DNA from: DASSNU01 sp035701265
Lineage (GTDB): Bacteria; Gemmatimonadota; Gemmatimonadetes; Gemmatimonadales; Gemmatimonadaceae
DNA: 64,000 nucleotides
Assembly: GCA_035701265.1 (NCBI GenBank)
Contig: DASSNU010000009.1
Span: 62,001 to 126,000 of the forward strand
Direction of reading: 5' to 3'
The translations under genes were made by a program, and so were the position numbers. Positions 52,704 through 62,495 of the stretch are shown here, one piece after another (the stretch's first letter is position 1; the number at the start of each line of letters is the position of its first letter). The notes below the pieces were generated by a model. The model ran no database searches. It was not told the DNA's origin and saw only the letters and a list, made by a program, of their open reading frames with translations.

Positions 52704-53539
52704 ACGTCCCTCCCGCTCATCCACGTCTCTGCGCTGGCGTACACCGCACTCGCCGGGCGCACCGTCGGCGCGTGGCGCACTTCGGGCGCGAGTATCAACT
52801 GCATCCGCGACCACCGCACATTGGAGTGCGCCGCGAACAGGCGGAGCAGCTCGCCGATCGCACCCAAGGCGACATGGTCCATGACGGCGTGGTGGAGCAT
52901 GATCCCCACCGGGTCGCCGCTCGCCGCAGCGGCGTCGATGGCGGCGGCCAGGGTGTCTCCCTGTTCCCCGTGACTCACCCGCACGCCACGCGGACCGGTG
53001 AGCCAGTTCACCGCGACGCGCAGCTCGGCCAGGCCGAACGGCGGGAGCGGCGCCGCCGTCACGTCGCGCGAGAGCGCGCGGAATCCGAGATCGGTCAGGC
53101 ACGCCGCCGTCTCGTGCGTGCACCGATTCCACGGCGGCGTGAAAATCCGTTCCGCGTGCGCGCCGAGCAGATCGTCGAGGATCGCTCGCCCGGCGGCGAT
53201 GTCCGCGCGTTGCACGTGCGCCGAGCGGCTCGCCCCGAACTCACACTTGCGCCCGGTGACTTCATGGTTCGCGTGCGCGTAGCCGTGCTGGTGCATGCCG
53301 ATCCGGCCGTGCGATGCCTCGGCCGCACGCCGCAGCCGCCGCGCGAGCGGAGCCGTGAGCGCGCACGGGATGACCGCCAGATCGATCGGCGCATCGTATG
53401 CGCGGAAGCGCGCCAGCAGGCGGAACAGCGCGGCGTCGTCCCATCCGGCATCGTCGTCGCGGAAGAAGACGCGCACCGGATGCGGCGCCGTGTCCAGCGC
53501 GCGGCGCACGGGATCGAGCCAGTGCGAACCGTTCGTCAT
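52700..53539 (-). CDS. NodB-like polysaccharide deacetylase family protein
   Basis: This 279-residue protein has the metal-site pattern of carbohydrate esterase family 4: VRVFFRDDDAGWDD (about 22-35, catalytic Asp pair), MHQHGYAHANHE (about 84-95, His ligands) and IFTPPWNRC (about 134-142). It has no signal peptide, so it should act in the cytoplasm on a precursor, or it may be a catalytically altered member. Its start overlaps the preceding glycosyltransferase stop (ATGA), and its own stop overlaps the barrel gene. Confidence 0.82.
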   Translation of the reverse strand: MTNGSHWLDPVRRALDTAPHPVRVFFRDDDAGWDDAALFRLLARFRAYDAPIDLAVIPCALTAPLARRLRRAAEASHGRIGMHQHGYAHANHEVTGRKCEFGASRSAHVQRADIAAGRAILDDLLGAHAERIFTPPWNRCTHETAACLTDLGFRALSRDVTAAPLPPFGLAELRVAVNWLTGPRGVRVSHGEQGDTLAAAIDAAAASGDPVGIMLHHAVMDHVALGAIGELLRLFAAHSNVRWSRMQLILAPEVRHAPTVRPASAVYASAETWMSGRDV

Positions 53540-54879
53540 GACACACACTCCTCTCGAAGGTTCGTCGTGAGCTCGAACCGGCCGGGTGTCGGATGCGCGG
53601 CGGTTTCCACCATGCGCAGCACCAGCGCGGCCGTCTGCTCCACGCCACTCAGGTCGATGACCGCGTGGCGTGGGCGGAACGCGGGGAGCACGCGCAGGGC
53701 GGCGGCCAGTCGTTCCGCCGTCAGCTCCGCGGGAGGGAGGACGCGCACGGCGCCACGCGCTTCCAGGCGCCGCGCGCGGTACATCTGCTCATCCTCGCCT
53801 GCTACGTGATAGGGGACGACGAGCGCCGGGACGCCGCTCTGGATCACCTCGAGCGCCGTGTTGTACCCGCACTGGCTCACCGATCCGGCGGCAGCACGGA
53901 GCATGGCGGGCAGATCGCGCACCTCGCGAATGAGCTCGACATCAGGCACCGCACGCGCGAGCTGCTGCACTCGCTGCCACGCTGCCTCCGGCAGAAACGG
54001 ACCGCCGATCACCGTGAGCCGGTCGTATCCCGTGCGCGAGCGGCGCTGTGTGAGGAGCGCGTGTGCCTGCACCGCCGCCGTGAGCAACGGCTCTCCCACG
54101 CGCCCGCCGCCCGCGGAGACGATCATCCGCCGCACGTGCGCGGCGTGCGCGTGCGGCGTGGAGCACGCGGCGTGGAACGCGGCAGCCGGCGTGGCATGCG
54201 CTGCAGCGTGGCGCGTCGCGGTCGCGATCTGCGCGTCACCGGCGCACGAGGCGAAGCCGGTGTAGTGTACCGGCACGGAGAGCGGGATCGTTGGTTTGAA
54301 CGATTCCTCCAGTCGCGCGAGCGCAGGGTCCGCGTGAACGAGCACGGCATCGAAGTATCGGTTGGCGATCGTGGCGGCGCGGTCGTCGTACTCGCGCTGA
54401 TCGTGCCGGCCGCGCACGAGGATGTCGCGCAGGCTGCACAGCACCACCGGCGCCCGCCCGGGCGCGGAGGTCGCGCGCGCGTGCTCCAGGAACGGGAGCA
54501 ACTCGGACGAGAACTTCCGTCTCCCGAACGGGAACAACTCGATCACGATCGCGTGCGCGCGCGTCGCGTCCCACGTGGCGAGCAGGAGATCGCGGCGCCG
54601 CGCGTGCGCAGCCTCGAGCGTGTACGCGCCGTCCAGGCTGGTGAGGGCGCCATCGCTCGCCGTGCCGATGGGAGGGAGCGCGACGATCTCGACGCCATCC
54701 GGGACGTCCATCAGCTCCGGCCACTCGCCGCCGTTCATCACGACCACGCGAAAGTGCGCGGTCAGTCCGCGGGCGAGGGCCATCGTGCGGACGAGATGTC
54801 CCATCCCCGTGGAGTGCTGGCAGTAGATGAGCACCGTCGGGCGGGAAGACGCGATGGTGAAGACGACGGGATCACGCAT
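53536..54879 (-). CDS. Glycosyltransferase, family 28/MurG-like (second copy)
   Basis: This 447-residue protein has a GT-B fold. The N-terminal domain opens with VLIYCQHSTGMGHLVRTMAL (about 15-34), the glycine-rich acceptor loop. The C-terminal domain has RMIVSAGGGRVGE and LRAAAGSVSQCGYNTALEVI (about 350-370), as in MurG-type donors' nucleotide sites. It is paralogous to the first operon gene at 62492, sharing the GxGH/N and GYNT motifs. The ATG at 54879 follows GAGGTGG and overlaps the previous stop by 8 bp. It is likely cytoplasmic or membrane-associated; donor and acceptor are unknown. Confidence 0.8.
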   Translation of the reverse strand: MRDPVVFTIASSRPTVLIYCQHSTGMGHLVRTMALARGLTAHFRVVVMNGGEWPELMDVPDGVEIVALPPIGTASDGALTSLDGAYTLEAAHARRRDLLLATWDATRAHAIVIELFPFGRRKFSSELLPFLEHARATSAPGRAPVVLCSLRDILVRGRHDQREYDDRAATIANRYFDAVLVHADPALARLEESFKPTIPLSVPVHYTGFASCAGDAQIATATRHAAAHATPAAAFHAACSTPHAHAAHVRRMIVSAGGGRVGEPLLTAAVQAHALLTQRRSRTGYDRLTVIGGPFLPEAAWQRVQQLARAVPDVELIREVRDLPAMLRAAAGSVSQCGYNTALEVIQSGVPALVVPYHVAGEDEQMYRARRLEARGAVRVLPPAELTAERLAAALRVLPAFRPRHAVIDLSGVEQTAALVLRMVETAAHPTPGRFELTTNLREECVS

Positions 54880-56257
54880 ACACCACCTCATCGAGCAGCG
54901 CCCGAGCGTCTGCCAACAGTTGGGGGAGGACGGCCAGCGCCTGATCGCGGACGCGATTGACCGCACGCAGCGCACGCTCCATGAGGAGCGCGGCCGCCAT
55001 GTACCAGCGCAGCGCCGCCGCCGACGGCAGCGAGCCGCAGCTCGCGTATCCGGCCAGGAAGCCGCGCGCCAACTCTGCCTCGGCCGTGGCCGACAGTGCT
55101 CCCGTTCTGTGCAGGAAGCGGAGGGCGGCGAGCATGCTCCCCACCTCGGCCGCTGGCGCGCCGATGGCGAGCTGATCGAGATCGATGAGCGTCACCATGT
55201 GGCCGTCCACGAACCAGTTCTTGGAGTTCACGTCGCCGTGGAGCAGTGCCGCTGGTTGCGAGGGCGCCGGGCAGTGCGAGAAGCGGTCGGCCAACGCGAG
55301 CGCGGCGTGCGCCGTGTCCGGGCGCGCGCGCGCGATCACCGTGGCCGCCTGGTGCAGACGTGGCGCATCGAAGCGCGTGAAGCGCGGGAGCGCCACCGTG
55401 GAAGGGGCGGGGAGTGCGTGGAGCGTCGCCAGCGCGGCACCCAGCTGCGCGAGCGCTCCCGGGAGCTCATCCGCGGACATGTCGATCAGGCGGCGCCCGG
55501 GCGCCGGCGAGAAGAGCAGCAGGCGATATGCGGGGTCGTGCGCGATGATGCGTGGCACGCACACGCGAAGTGCGCCGCGCGAGGGGGCCTGCTGCAGCGC
55601 CCGAGCGAGCGCGCGATGTCCCGCGGCGCCGAACAGGTCATCTCCGGCCGCGTGTACTTTGGCGTACGCGCGCACCGCGCCGCTCCGGTCCAGACACTGC
55701 GCGGTCGCGGCCCGCTCCGGTGCGAACGCCACGAGCCGGCTGCGCACCCACCAGCGACAGGCGTCGCCGATGGCGAGCTGCGTATGCGGTTCGGTGGCGT
55801 CGCAGAGAAGCTCCAGCCCGCGCAGCGATCGGTCGTGCGGAAACACCCAGAATGCCGTGTCGATCTCGCGATCGTACACCGTAGGGCGGAGCGGATCGCA
55901 CGACGGTGCGTTGCCGGTGTCGGCCACCACGGCGCCCGTGCGGCAGGCCACCACCCACTCGCGCTCCTCGTGCGCGAGCCGATATACCACACGCACGCTC
56001 TCGCCGACGCGGTACTTCGTGCGCACGATCTCGCACCGGTCGAACGGTACCGCGCCGTGGGCGCCGAGCGTGCGCGAGAGCCGTCGCCGCATGCGCGCCG
56101 CATCGAGCAGCAGGTCGCGCTGCGGGCGCGCGGCGTCGGCAGCGAAACGAGACGTCTGTTCCGCGGCGACCGCATCGCGCCGTGCAAGGATCGGGGTTGC
56201 CAGGACCGGCCATTCCGCGCCGCTCGGTGCAGCGCCGCTCGACGTTTGCACAGTCAT
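54872..56257 (-). CDS. APH-fold phosphotransferase in glycan operon
   Basis: This 461-residue protein has the aminoglycoside phosphotransferase/choline kinase fold in its C-terminal two thirds. The catalytic loop is ALLHGDVNSKNWFVDGH (about 345-361, HGDxxxxN) and the Mg-binding Asp lies in VTLIDLDQLA (about 365-374). The N-terminal 180 residues hold a domain with KYRVGESVRVVYRLAH. In glycan operons such kinases probably phosphorylate a sugar or lipid-linked intermediate rather than an antibiotic. The ATG overlaps the heparinase-like gene's stop as ATGA. Confidence 0.8.
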   Translation of the reverse strand: MTVQTSSGAAPSGAEWPVLATPILARRDAVAAEQTSRFAADAARPQRDLLLDAARMRRRLSRTLGAHGAVPFDRCEIVRTKYRVGESVRVVYRLAHEEREWVVACRTGAVVADTGNAPSCDPLRPTVYDREIDTAFWVFPHDRSLRGLELLCDATEPHTQLAIGDACRWWVRSRLVAFAPERAATAQCLDRSGAVRAYAKVHAAGDDLFGAAGHRALARALQQAPSRGALRVCVPRIIAHDPAYRLLLFSPAPGRRLIDMSADELPGALAQLGAALATLHALPAPSTVALPRFTRFDAPRLHQAATVIARARPDTAHAALALADRFSHCPAPSQPAALLHGDVNSKNWFVDGHMVTLIDLDQLAIGAPAAEVGSMLAALRFLHRTGALSATAEAELARGFLAGYASCGSLPSAAALRWYMAAALLMERALRAVNRVRDQALAVLPQLLADARALLDEVVYA

Positions 56258-58179
56258 GGCTCGCGCGCTCCATTCTGGCTGCCGCGGTGGGGCGCGCGTC
56301 GCTGTTGCGTCATGCGGACGCAGGTGAAGCGCTGGGCGGCGTCGTCCGCTACGCTCGACACGGCTCCGGATGGCGGACGCCAAGCGATGATGTCGCGTGC
56401 CTGCGCGTTCGGACCGGTGCCGTCCAACTCCAGATACAACAGCCCGCGCCCACCCGTGGGTGCGTGACGCACGCGCACGGTGGGAGCGGACACTGCGGCG
56501 TGGGCCGGCACCACGAGCGTCACGAACTCCGCCTCGCGCTCCCCGGCAGCGACCACCGATACAACGGGCGCGCGTTCCTTCTCACCGTAGCGCGGCGCGA
56601 CCCATCCCTCTTCCAGGCGGGGCAGGCGCGCGCCGGCGAGAACGAGCGTCACGTCCGGGGCGTGCACCACCCAATCGCCGGCGCGCCGCTCGACGGTGGT
56701 ACGCCCCGCGCTCTCCGGCGCGAGATGGAAGCGCAGGTCGTAGCGCCGCGCACGCACATCGTGCACGCGGTCCACGATCACCCAGTACTCATCGTGCACG
56801 AAGATCACGTGGCGGCGGTGGAGCGCCTCGTACTCGCTGCTCTCCACTTCGCCCCACAGCAGATCGGCGCCGGGTATCGTGTCGCGCGTGAGCAGTCGTG
56901 CCCGCGCGCGCGGGCCCGAGGGCTTGCCGCGCCCGTATGCGGTCTGGTCGAGGCCATCCACGCACACGGTGTTGTGCGCCGCCGTCCCCTTGAACCAGCG
57001 CCCCCAATCGTGCGCGTCCGCGCCGTCCGGCTCGGCGTAGCTGTACCGCCCCGGGTCCACGAGCAGCGGCCGGCCGCCGGCGGCGACCTCGACGGAGAGC
57101 GCGTCGTAGTGTCCGTGGCCGCCATCGCCCACCGGACCGCAATCGAAGACGAGATACCGCTCGTGCGCGAACGGCGTGGCGCGCTCTCCCCACCCGCTGC
57201 GCTGTACGTAGTACCCGCCGGTGAGGAAGGCGGCATGGCGCATCGCAGGAGGGCGTCCCGCCCTGCCCGCCGTGGCTACCCACAGCAGGTCCGGCCGCTC
57301 CAACAACTCGGCGGCCAGGGCGAGCACGTCGCGGTAGGAGCCGGTGTCGCTGTCCGACAACATCGGGATGCCGCCGTCAGGGCGATGCACGTGCATCGCG
57401 AACTCGCACGCGCGGGCCAGCCGCTCGTCGTACGACGGTGGGAGCGTGATCCCGAATCGACGTGCGTTCTCGCGCACGCCCACGAACGAGCGGAGGGCCA
57501 CCATGTGGTAGTGCGTGGAGCACTCGCGATGCACGCCGTCGGCATGGACGTCGGTGAGCAGATTGCGGTGCAGCGCGGCGACGGCGAAGTCCAGCAGCGC
57601 GCCGCCCGGGTCGAGCATCGGGAGCGCGAGCGCGCCCACGAATAGCGCGTACAGCTCGAGCGTGCGATGATTGCGCTCGGGCGTGAGCGTGGCGCGCACG
57701 TGTGCGAGCTGCTCCCCGATGCTCTCGATGAGCGCGTCGGTCAATCCATCGCCCAGTCCCGAGAACGCCGGCACACCGGCGAACAACATCCAGGCGTAGA
57801 TCCAGTTCTGCACGCGGCGCGCGGTGATCTCCGCGCGATCGTGATCGGGCGGCACCTGGCGGATCCACGAGCGCACCAGCCGCTCCCATGCGTCCAGGTA
57901 GCTGCGGTCCGTGGATGCGGCGTACGCGGATGCGAGGTCGAGGCCGTAGTAGAACTTCACCCACTCGATGCGCCACTCGGGATCGGCCGGCAGCGTGGCA
58001 TGCAGCCAGTCCGGCTCCACGCCCAGCTCTGCCGTCACTCCCGCATGGCGGAATCGACCCGCGCGGGTCGCGTCCGCCACGGCTCGGCTGCGATGCGCGT
58101 GCTCCACGGGACAGTAGATCGCGCGCGGAACGATCTGCGGGTGCACCGAGAGCGACGCCAGCGCCGCGGTCGCGCTCAT
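56254..58179 (-). CDS. Heparinase II/III-family protein
   Basis: This 641-residue protein has an N-terminal alpha/alpha-toroid (about 50-370) and a C-terminal beta-sandwich (about 380-600). Family motifs are visible: CSTHYHMVALRSF (about 222-234), GDGGHGHYDALSVEV (about 330-345, catalytic His) and GTAAHNTVCVDGLDQTAY (about 370-387). Members cleave uronic-acid glycans by beta-elimination. No signal peptide is seen, so it may act inside the cell or be exported by an unknown route. Its ATG (GGGAGG site) overlaps the ABC gene's stop. A lyase in a synthesis operon suggests trimming or turnover of the product. Confidence 0.85.
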   Translation of the reverse strand: MSATAALASLSVHPQIVPRAIYCPVEHAHRSRAVADATRAGRFRHAGVTAELGVEPDWLHATLPADPEWRIEWVKFYYGLDLASAYAASTDRSYLDAWERLVRSWIRQVPPDHDRAEITARRVQNWIYAWMLFAGVPAFSGLGDGLTDALIESIGEQLAHVRATLTPERNHRTLELYALFVGALALPMLDPGGALLDFAVAALHRNLLTDVHADGVHRECSTHYHMVALRSFVGVRENARRFGITLPPSYDERLARACEFAMHVHRPDGGIPMLSDSDTGSYRDVLALAAELLERPDLLWVATAGRAGRPPAMRHAAFLTGGYYVQRSGWGERATPFAHERYLVFDCGPVGDGGHGHYDALSVEVAAGGRPLLVDPGRYSYAEPDGADAHDWGRWFKGTAAHNTVCVDGLDQTAYGRGKPSGPRARARLLTRDTIPGADLLWGEVESSEYEALHRRHVIFVHDEYWVIVDRVHDVRARRYDLRFHLAPESAGRTTVERRAGDWVVHAPDVTLVLAGARLPRLEEGWVAPRYGEKERAPVVSVVAAGEREAEFVTLVVPAHAAVSAPTVRVRHAPTGGRGLLYLELDGTGPNAQARDIIAWRPPSGAVSSVADDAAQRFTCVRMTQQRRAPHRGSQNGAREP

Positions 58180-60092
58180 CGTCCACCTCCCACCGCGTGC
58201 GGAGCAGGCTCGAGGATCACGCGCTCCAGCGCGTCCGCGTGCGCCGTTGCCGTCGCATCGCGCGTGTGACGTACCCTGCTCACCCGGCCGTTCTCCATGC
58301 GGTAGACGGCGTCCGCGTGTGCGAGCAGGCCGAGCTGGTGCGTGATGGCCAGACACGTACGTCCGGCGCGCATCCGCTCGAGCCCGTCCAGGATGATCCG
58401 CTGCGACGCGGGGTCGACGTTCGCCAGCGGCTCGTCGAGGATCAGGATGGGGCGGTTCATCAGGTACGCACGCGCCAGCGACATCCGCTGCCGCTGACCG
58501 CCGGAGAGATCGAGTGCGTCCTCGCCGAGCGGCGCCTCGAGCCCTGCGGGCAATCCGCGCACGAACCGGTCGAGCGCCACCAGGCGCAGCGCGTCCCACA
58601 ATTGCGCCTCACTGCACGCGAGGTGCGCGGGGCAGAGCGCCTGCCGGATCGTCCCCGCAAAGAGATGCGTTTCCTGCGTCATGATCGCGATCTGCGATCG
58701 CAGCGATGCGAGCTCGATGTCGCTGAGCGGGCAGCCGTCGAGCAGGATCTGTCCAGCGGTGGGATCGAAGTGACGGACGAGCAGGTGCACCAGCGTGCTC
58801 TTCCCCGCCCCGCTCTCGCCGACGAGCACCGCGAGCTGCCCTGGCTCGAGACGCATGCTGACGCCGCGCAGCACGGCGCGCGCGCCACGCCCCTCCGCGG
58901 GATACGCGAACGACACGTCGCGCATCTCCACCACGCCGCGCGCGCGGATCAGCTCCACCGCACCCGGCCTGGATTGCACCACGGGGCGCAGCGCCAGAAG
59001 CGCAACGAGCCGGTCGCCCCCCGCCACGCCCCGCGTGACGCCGTCGGCCAGATCGTTCACCTTCTCCACCGGCCGCAGCAACTGGCTCAGGTAGGAGACG
59101 ATCACGGTGAGATCGCCGAGCGTGAGATGGCCGACGAGGACGAGCAGCGCACCGCCGCCGGTCACGATCGCGGTCACCACGCCGCGCGCGATGCCGAGCC
59201 ATTGCTCCATGCCCGCCGCAAAGCGTGTGACCTCCACGCCCGTGTGCTGTCGTTCCGTGTTCAGGTGGAAGAACCGTTCGCGCGCCTCGCGCTCGGCGCC
59301 CATTGCCTGGATGGCGGGGAGACCGCGCACCACCTCCTGCGCGAGCGCCGCCACTTCGCCTTCCTTCCGCCGCTTCCGGTGCGTGAAGTCGGTGAGCGAT
59401 CGACCGAAGTAGCGCACCAACAGGGCGAGCGGCGGCAGCAGCAACACGCTGAGCAGCATGAGCCTGGGCGACAGCCACGCGAGTACCGCCAGCGTGCCCG
59501 CGCCGATGGCGAAATAGCGGACGAGCAGCGGGTACGTCTTGGTCTGGAGGCGCGCGAAGATGTCCACGTCGCCCATGAGCCGCAGCACCAGCTCGCCGCT
59601 GCGATGCGCGGAGCGGATGGTGGTGGGCGGCAACGTCTGCAGATGCGCGAACAGCCGATCGCGCAGGATGAGCGTGAGTCGTTCGCGCGCCCGCGCGGTG
59701 CCCATCCGTTCGAGCGTGCCGCCCAGCGCGCCGATGGCCGCGATGACGGCGAACGCCGCCGACAGCGCGATCACGAGCCCTGCCGGCGTGAGGTGCGCCG
59801 CCATCGGAGCGAGCCAGCGCGGCAGCGGGCGGCCGGTAAGCACCTGGTCGATGATGATCTTGAGCGGCCACGGTCCCACCACGGACGCAGCCACGGTAAT
59901 GAATGTCCCCAGGTATCCGGCAGCGAGGAGCCACCGGATGGCGCGCAGCTCCGGCGCGAAGGCGCGCATGATGGCGAGCCAACTGCTGTGCCGCGTGCGA
60001 GCGCCCTCTCGCGCGCGGCGTCGCGCACCACGCTCCGTGGCACGCATGCCGCTCCGCGCGGCAGCGCGCGATGGCGTGGATGCGGTGCTCAC
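58176..60092 (-). CDS. Fused ABC exporter (membrane plus ATPase), MsbA-like
   Basis: This 638-residue half-transporter has six membrane helices (about 40-340) followed by the nucleotide-binding domain (about 375-600). The Walker A is GESGAGKSTLVH, the Q-loop lies in IAIMTQETHLF, the signature is LSGGQRQRMSLARAYL and the Walker B is PILILDEPLANVD. The H-switch is in CLAITHQLGLL. It should work as a homodimer and export the operon's glycan or a lipid-linked precursor across the inner membrane. It starts at the GTG at 60092, overlapping the upstream gene stop (GTGA). It has no C39 peptidase domain, so it is not a bacteriocin exporter. Confidence 0.92.
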   Translation of the reverse strand: MSTASTPSRAAARSGMRATERGARRRAREGARTRHSSWLAIMRAFAPELRAIRWLLAAGYLGTFITVAASVVGPWPLKIIIDQVLTGRPLPRWLAPMAAHLTPAGLVIALSAAFAVIAAIGALGGTLERMGTARARERLTLILRDRLFAHLQTLPPTTIRSAHRSGELVLRLMGDVDIFARLQTKTYPLLVRYFAIGAGTLAVLAWLSPRLMLLSVLLLPPLALLVRYFGRSLTDFTHRKRRKEGEVAALAQEVVRGLPAIQAMGAEREARERFFHLNTERQHTGVEVTRFAAGMEQWLGIARGVVTAIVTGGGALLVLVGHLTLGDLTVIVSYLSQLLRPVEKVNDLADGVTRGVAGGDRLVALLALRPVVQSRPGAVELIRARGVVEMRDVSFAYPAEGRGARAVLRGVSMRLEPGQLAVLVGESGAGKSTLVHLLVRHFDPTAGQILLDGCPLSDIELASLRSQIAIMTQETHLFAGTIRQALCPAHLACSEAQLWDALRLVALDRFVRGLPAGLEAPLGEDALDLSGGQRQRMSLARAYLMNRPILILDEPLANVDPASQRIILDGLERMRAGRTCLAITHQLGLLAHADAVYRMENGRVSRVRHTRDATATAHADALERVILEPAPHAVGGGR

Positions 60093-61426
60093 GCGACCTC
60101 CGCGAACAACGACGCGAGCTGGCGCGTCAGCACGTCGCCATCGAAGCGCTCGCGCACCGTCGCACGACCGGCGGCGCCGAGCCGCGCGGCCAGCGCCTGG
60201 TCGCGGTGCACGCGGAGCATCGCCGCGGCGAGCGCGTCTGGATCGTCGCTCGGCACGAGCAACCCGTTCACGCCGTCCTCGATGAGCTCGGGGATGCCGG
60301 ATACCGGCGTGGCGATCACCGGCAGTCCGCACGCCATCGCTTCCACGAGCACGTTCGGAATGCCGTCGCGGTCGCCATCGGCGGCCACGCGGCACGGCAG
60401 GCAGAACACGGTGGCGCGACGGAACTGCTCCACGAGCGTGGCTTGGCTCACCGCGCCGGGAAACTGGATCGCGTCGTACACTCCGCGCGCCGCCGCGAGC
60501 GTGCGGAGCGTCTCGGCTTCTCCCGCGTCCGGGCCGGCGATGATCGCATCGGCATGCACCCCGTTGTCGCGGAGCGTGGCCACGGCGCGCACCAGCGTGT
60601 CGAAGCCCTTCTTCGGGATGAGCCGTCCGACGCCGATCGCGCGCAGCCGGTCCGGCGCCACCATGCGCACGGCAGACGCCGTCGCGAGCGCGGCGACGTC
60701 GGCGGTGAGTCCGTGATAGATCCGGTGCACGGCGGGCGCGCCCGCTCCGGCCACCTGCTCCAGATGGCGGCGGTTCGCATCCGTGCACGTGACGGCAAAG
60801 CGCGCCGCGTGCAGCTTGCGCCGCAGGAAGCCGGCAGGGTTCAGCCGCTCGCAGTAGATGTCGCGCGCGTGCGCAGTGAAGGAGAACGAGATCCCGCGAA
60901 TGCGCGTGGCGAGCCACGCCACGGTCGCCGTGCCGTGACAGTAATGCGCATGCAGATGGCGCGTGGCCGGTGCGCGGTCGAGCGCGTCGGCCAGCAGGAC
61001 GGCCCGCACCATCTCCTTGGCGTACTTGCGTGCGGTGACCTTGTGTCCTGCGCGGCGCGCCCGCACGCTCTGCACGAGCGCCATCCATGCCGCGGCCGGC
61101 AGGCGGACAGGGTGACGCGTGGCGACGCGTCCGAGCGGACGCAGGTAGGCGCGCGCATTCGCGACGAGCCATCGCGGGAGCGAGGTGCCCCGGATGGAGG
61201 TGAGCGCGGGCAGGATCTCCGGCACCGCGCGGATGCGATCCACGACCGGATGCCGCGGCTCGCGCTCCCCCGGCTCCGCCGCCTTGATGGTGAAGAGCCG
61301 CAGCGGTACGCCGGCGCGCTCCAACCGGTGGATCTCGCTCGCGATGAACGTTTCGGAGATGCGCGGAAAGGCGGTGAGGAGATACCCGATCTCCCGCGCG
61401 GTGTGCGTGCGCCGCTCCTCACGCAT
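60089..61426 (-). CDS. Glycosyltransferase family 4-like (first of two)
   Basis: This 445-residue protein has a GT-B fold. EIGYLLTAFPRISETFIASE (about 12-31) opens the N-terminal domain. LRAIGVGRLIPKKGFDTLV (about 240-258) and the Ex7E motif in VEAMACGLPVIATPVSGIPE (about 375-394) mark the donor domain. Relatives (often annotated as colanic acid-type transferases) build exported polysaccharides from nucleotide sugars at the cytoplasmic membrane face. The ATG at 61426 overlaps the previous stop by 8 bp. Sugar specificity cannot be read from sequence. Confidence 0.9.
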   Translation of the reverse strand: MREERRTHTAREIGYLLTAFPRISETFIASEIHRLERAGVPLRLFTIKAAEPGEREPRHPVVDRIRAVPEILPALTSIRGTSLPRWLVANARAYLRPLGRVATRHPVRLPAAAWMALVQSVRARRAGHKVTARKYAKEMVRAVLLADALDRAPATRHLHAHYCHGTATVAWLATRIRGISFSFTAHARDIYCERLNPAGFLRRKLHAARFAVTCTDANRRHLEQVAGAGAPAVHRIYHGLTADVAALATASAVRMVAPDRLRAIGVGRLIPKKGFDTLVRAVATLRDNGVHADAIIAGPDAGEAETLRTLAAARGVYDAIQFPGAVSQATLVEQFRRATVFCLPCRVAADGDRDGIPNVLVEAMACGLPVIATPVSGIPELIEDGVNGLLVPSDDPDALAAAMLRVHRDQALAARLGAAGRATVRERFDGDVLTRQLASLFAEVA

Positions 61427-62495
61427 ACGCCGCCTCCAGCACGCCGCAGAAGCGCTCCGTACACGCGCGCAGATCGAAGCGATGCTCCATCTCCGCGCGT
61501 GCGCGCGCCGCGAGACGCGCGCGCAGCTCGCCGTTGCCCGCCAGAACGGTGAGCGCCTGCGCCAGCGCGCCGGTGTCTCCCGCGGGAACGAGCATTCCCG
61601 TGACGCCCGGCACCACCGCCGAGACGATCGCGCCCGCGTCGCTCGCCACCACGGGACGTCCGCACGCCATGGCCTCCAGCAGCACGTTGGGCACGCCGTC
61701 ACGGTCACCGCTTGCATCGCGCACCGACGGCACGGCGATCACGTGCGCCGCGGCATACTCGGCCGGCAGCTCATGGTGCGCGCGGCTGCCGCAGAGATGT
61801 ACGTGACGCTGCAGCCCCAGTTGAGCGATCTCCGCTTCGAGCCGCGCACGCTCCGGTCCCTCGCCGATGATGCGCAGCTCCGCGGGAATTCGGAGCAGTG
61901 CCATCGCGGCGATCAGCACGTCGAATCCCTTCTTCTCCACCAGGCGGCCGACGGCAAGGATGCGCAGCCGCTCGCCTGGCGGAGACGGCAGCGGCTGGAA
62001 TCGCGCGAGGTCCACGCCGTGCGGGATGAGCTCTACGTCGCCCCCCGCGGCGCGTACGTCGGCGGCCACGTCGGCGTTGCACGCCACCACGCACGCGGCC
62101 GCGCGCGCGCGCCGTCCCAGCTCGACGGCGTCGATCTTCCGCGCATCGCGCGCGTGCACGCTGAAGCCGAACGGGACGCCCATCCGCCGCGCAGCCTCGG
62201 CGGCCACTGCCGCCGGATGGTGCGCGAAGTAGCCGTGCACGCTCGACACGCGCTTGCCGGCGAGATGGGCAGCGATCGCGGCGCCCTGCTCAGCTTCGCT
62301 TGCCGGCTCGAGCAGGACCATGCGGTCCGTCAGCCGCTCGCTCCCGCTGAGCGGAGGCGAGCCGTCCCCGGCACGTGTGGCGAAGATCGCCGCCAGTACG
62401 CCGCGCGCGTCGAGCGCCAGCAGCTCCCCCACGGCGAACGTCTCCGAGCGGCGGGGATAGCCGCTCAGCACCACGGCAATCGGAGCTGGCCTCAC
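61419..62495 (-). CDS. Glycosyltransferase family 4-like (second)
   Basis: This 358-residue GT-B enzyme is related to its downstream neighbour. It has IAVVLSGYPRRSETFAVGEL (about 6-25), GYFAHHPAAVAAEAA, HGVDLARFQPL, LRILAVGRLVEKKGFDVLIA (about 180-199) and LEAMACGRPVVASDAGAIVS (Ex7E region, about 280-299). The start is the GTG at 62495, which overlaps the upstream stop as GTGA; the in-frame upstream extension is not protein-like. The N-terminal domain is shorter than in the 445-residue paralogue, suggesting a different acceptor. Confidence 0.9.
   Translation of the reverse strand: MRPAPIAVVLSGYPRRSETFAVGELLALDARGVLAAIFATRAGDGSPPLSGSERLTDRMVLLEPASEAEQGAAIAAHLAGKRVSSVHGYFAHHPAAVAAEAARRMGVPFGFSVHARDARKIDAVELGRRARAAACVVACNADVAADVRAAGGDVELIPHGVDLARFQPLPSPPGERLRILAVGRLVEKKGFDVLIAAMALLRIPAELRIIGEGPERARLEAEIAQLGLQRHVHLCGSRAHHELPAEYAAAHVIAVPSVRDASGDRDGVPNVLLEAMACGRPVVASDAGAIVSAVVPGVTGMLVPAGDTGALAQALTVLAGNGELRARLAARARAEMEHRFDLRACTERFCGVLEAAYA

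Noticed and set aside
57888..60716. Plus-strand open frame of 942 codons
   Set aside because: It is antisense to the heparinase-like and ABC genes of the glycan operon and has no domain-like sequence.
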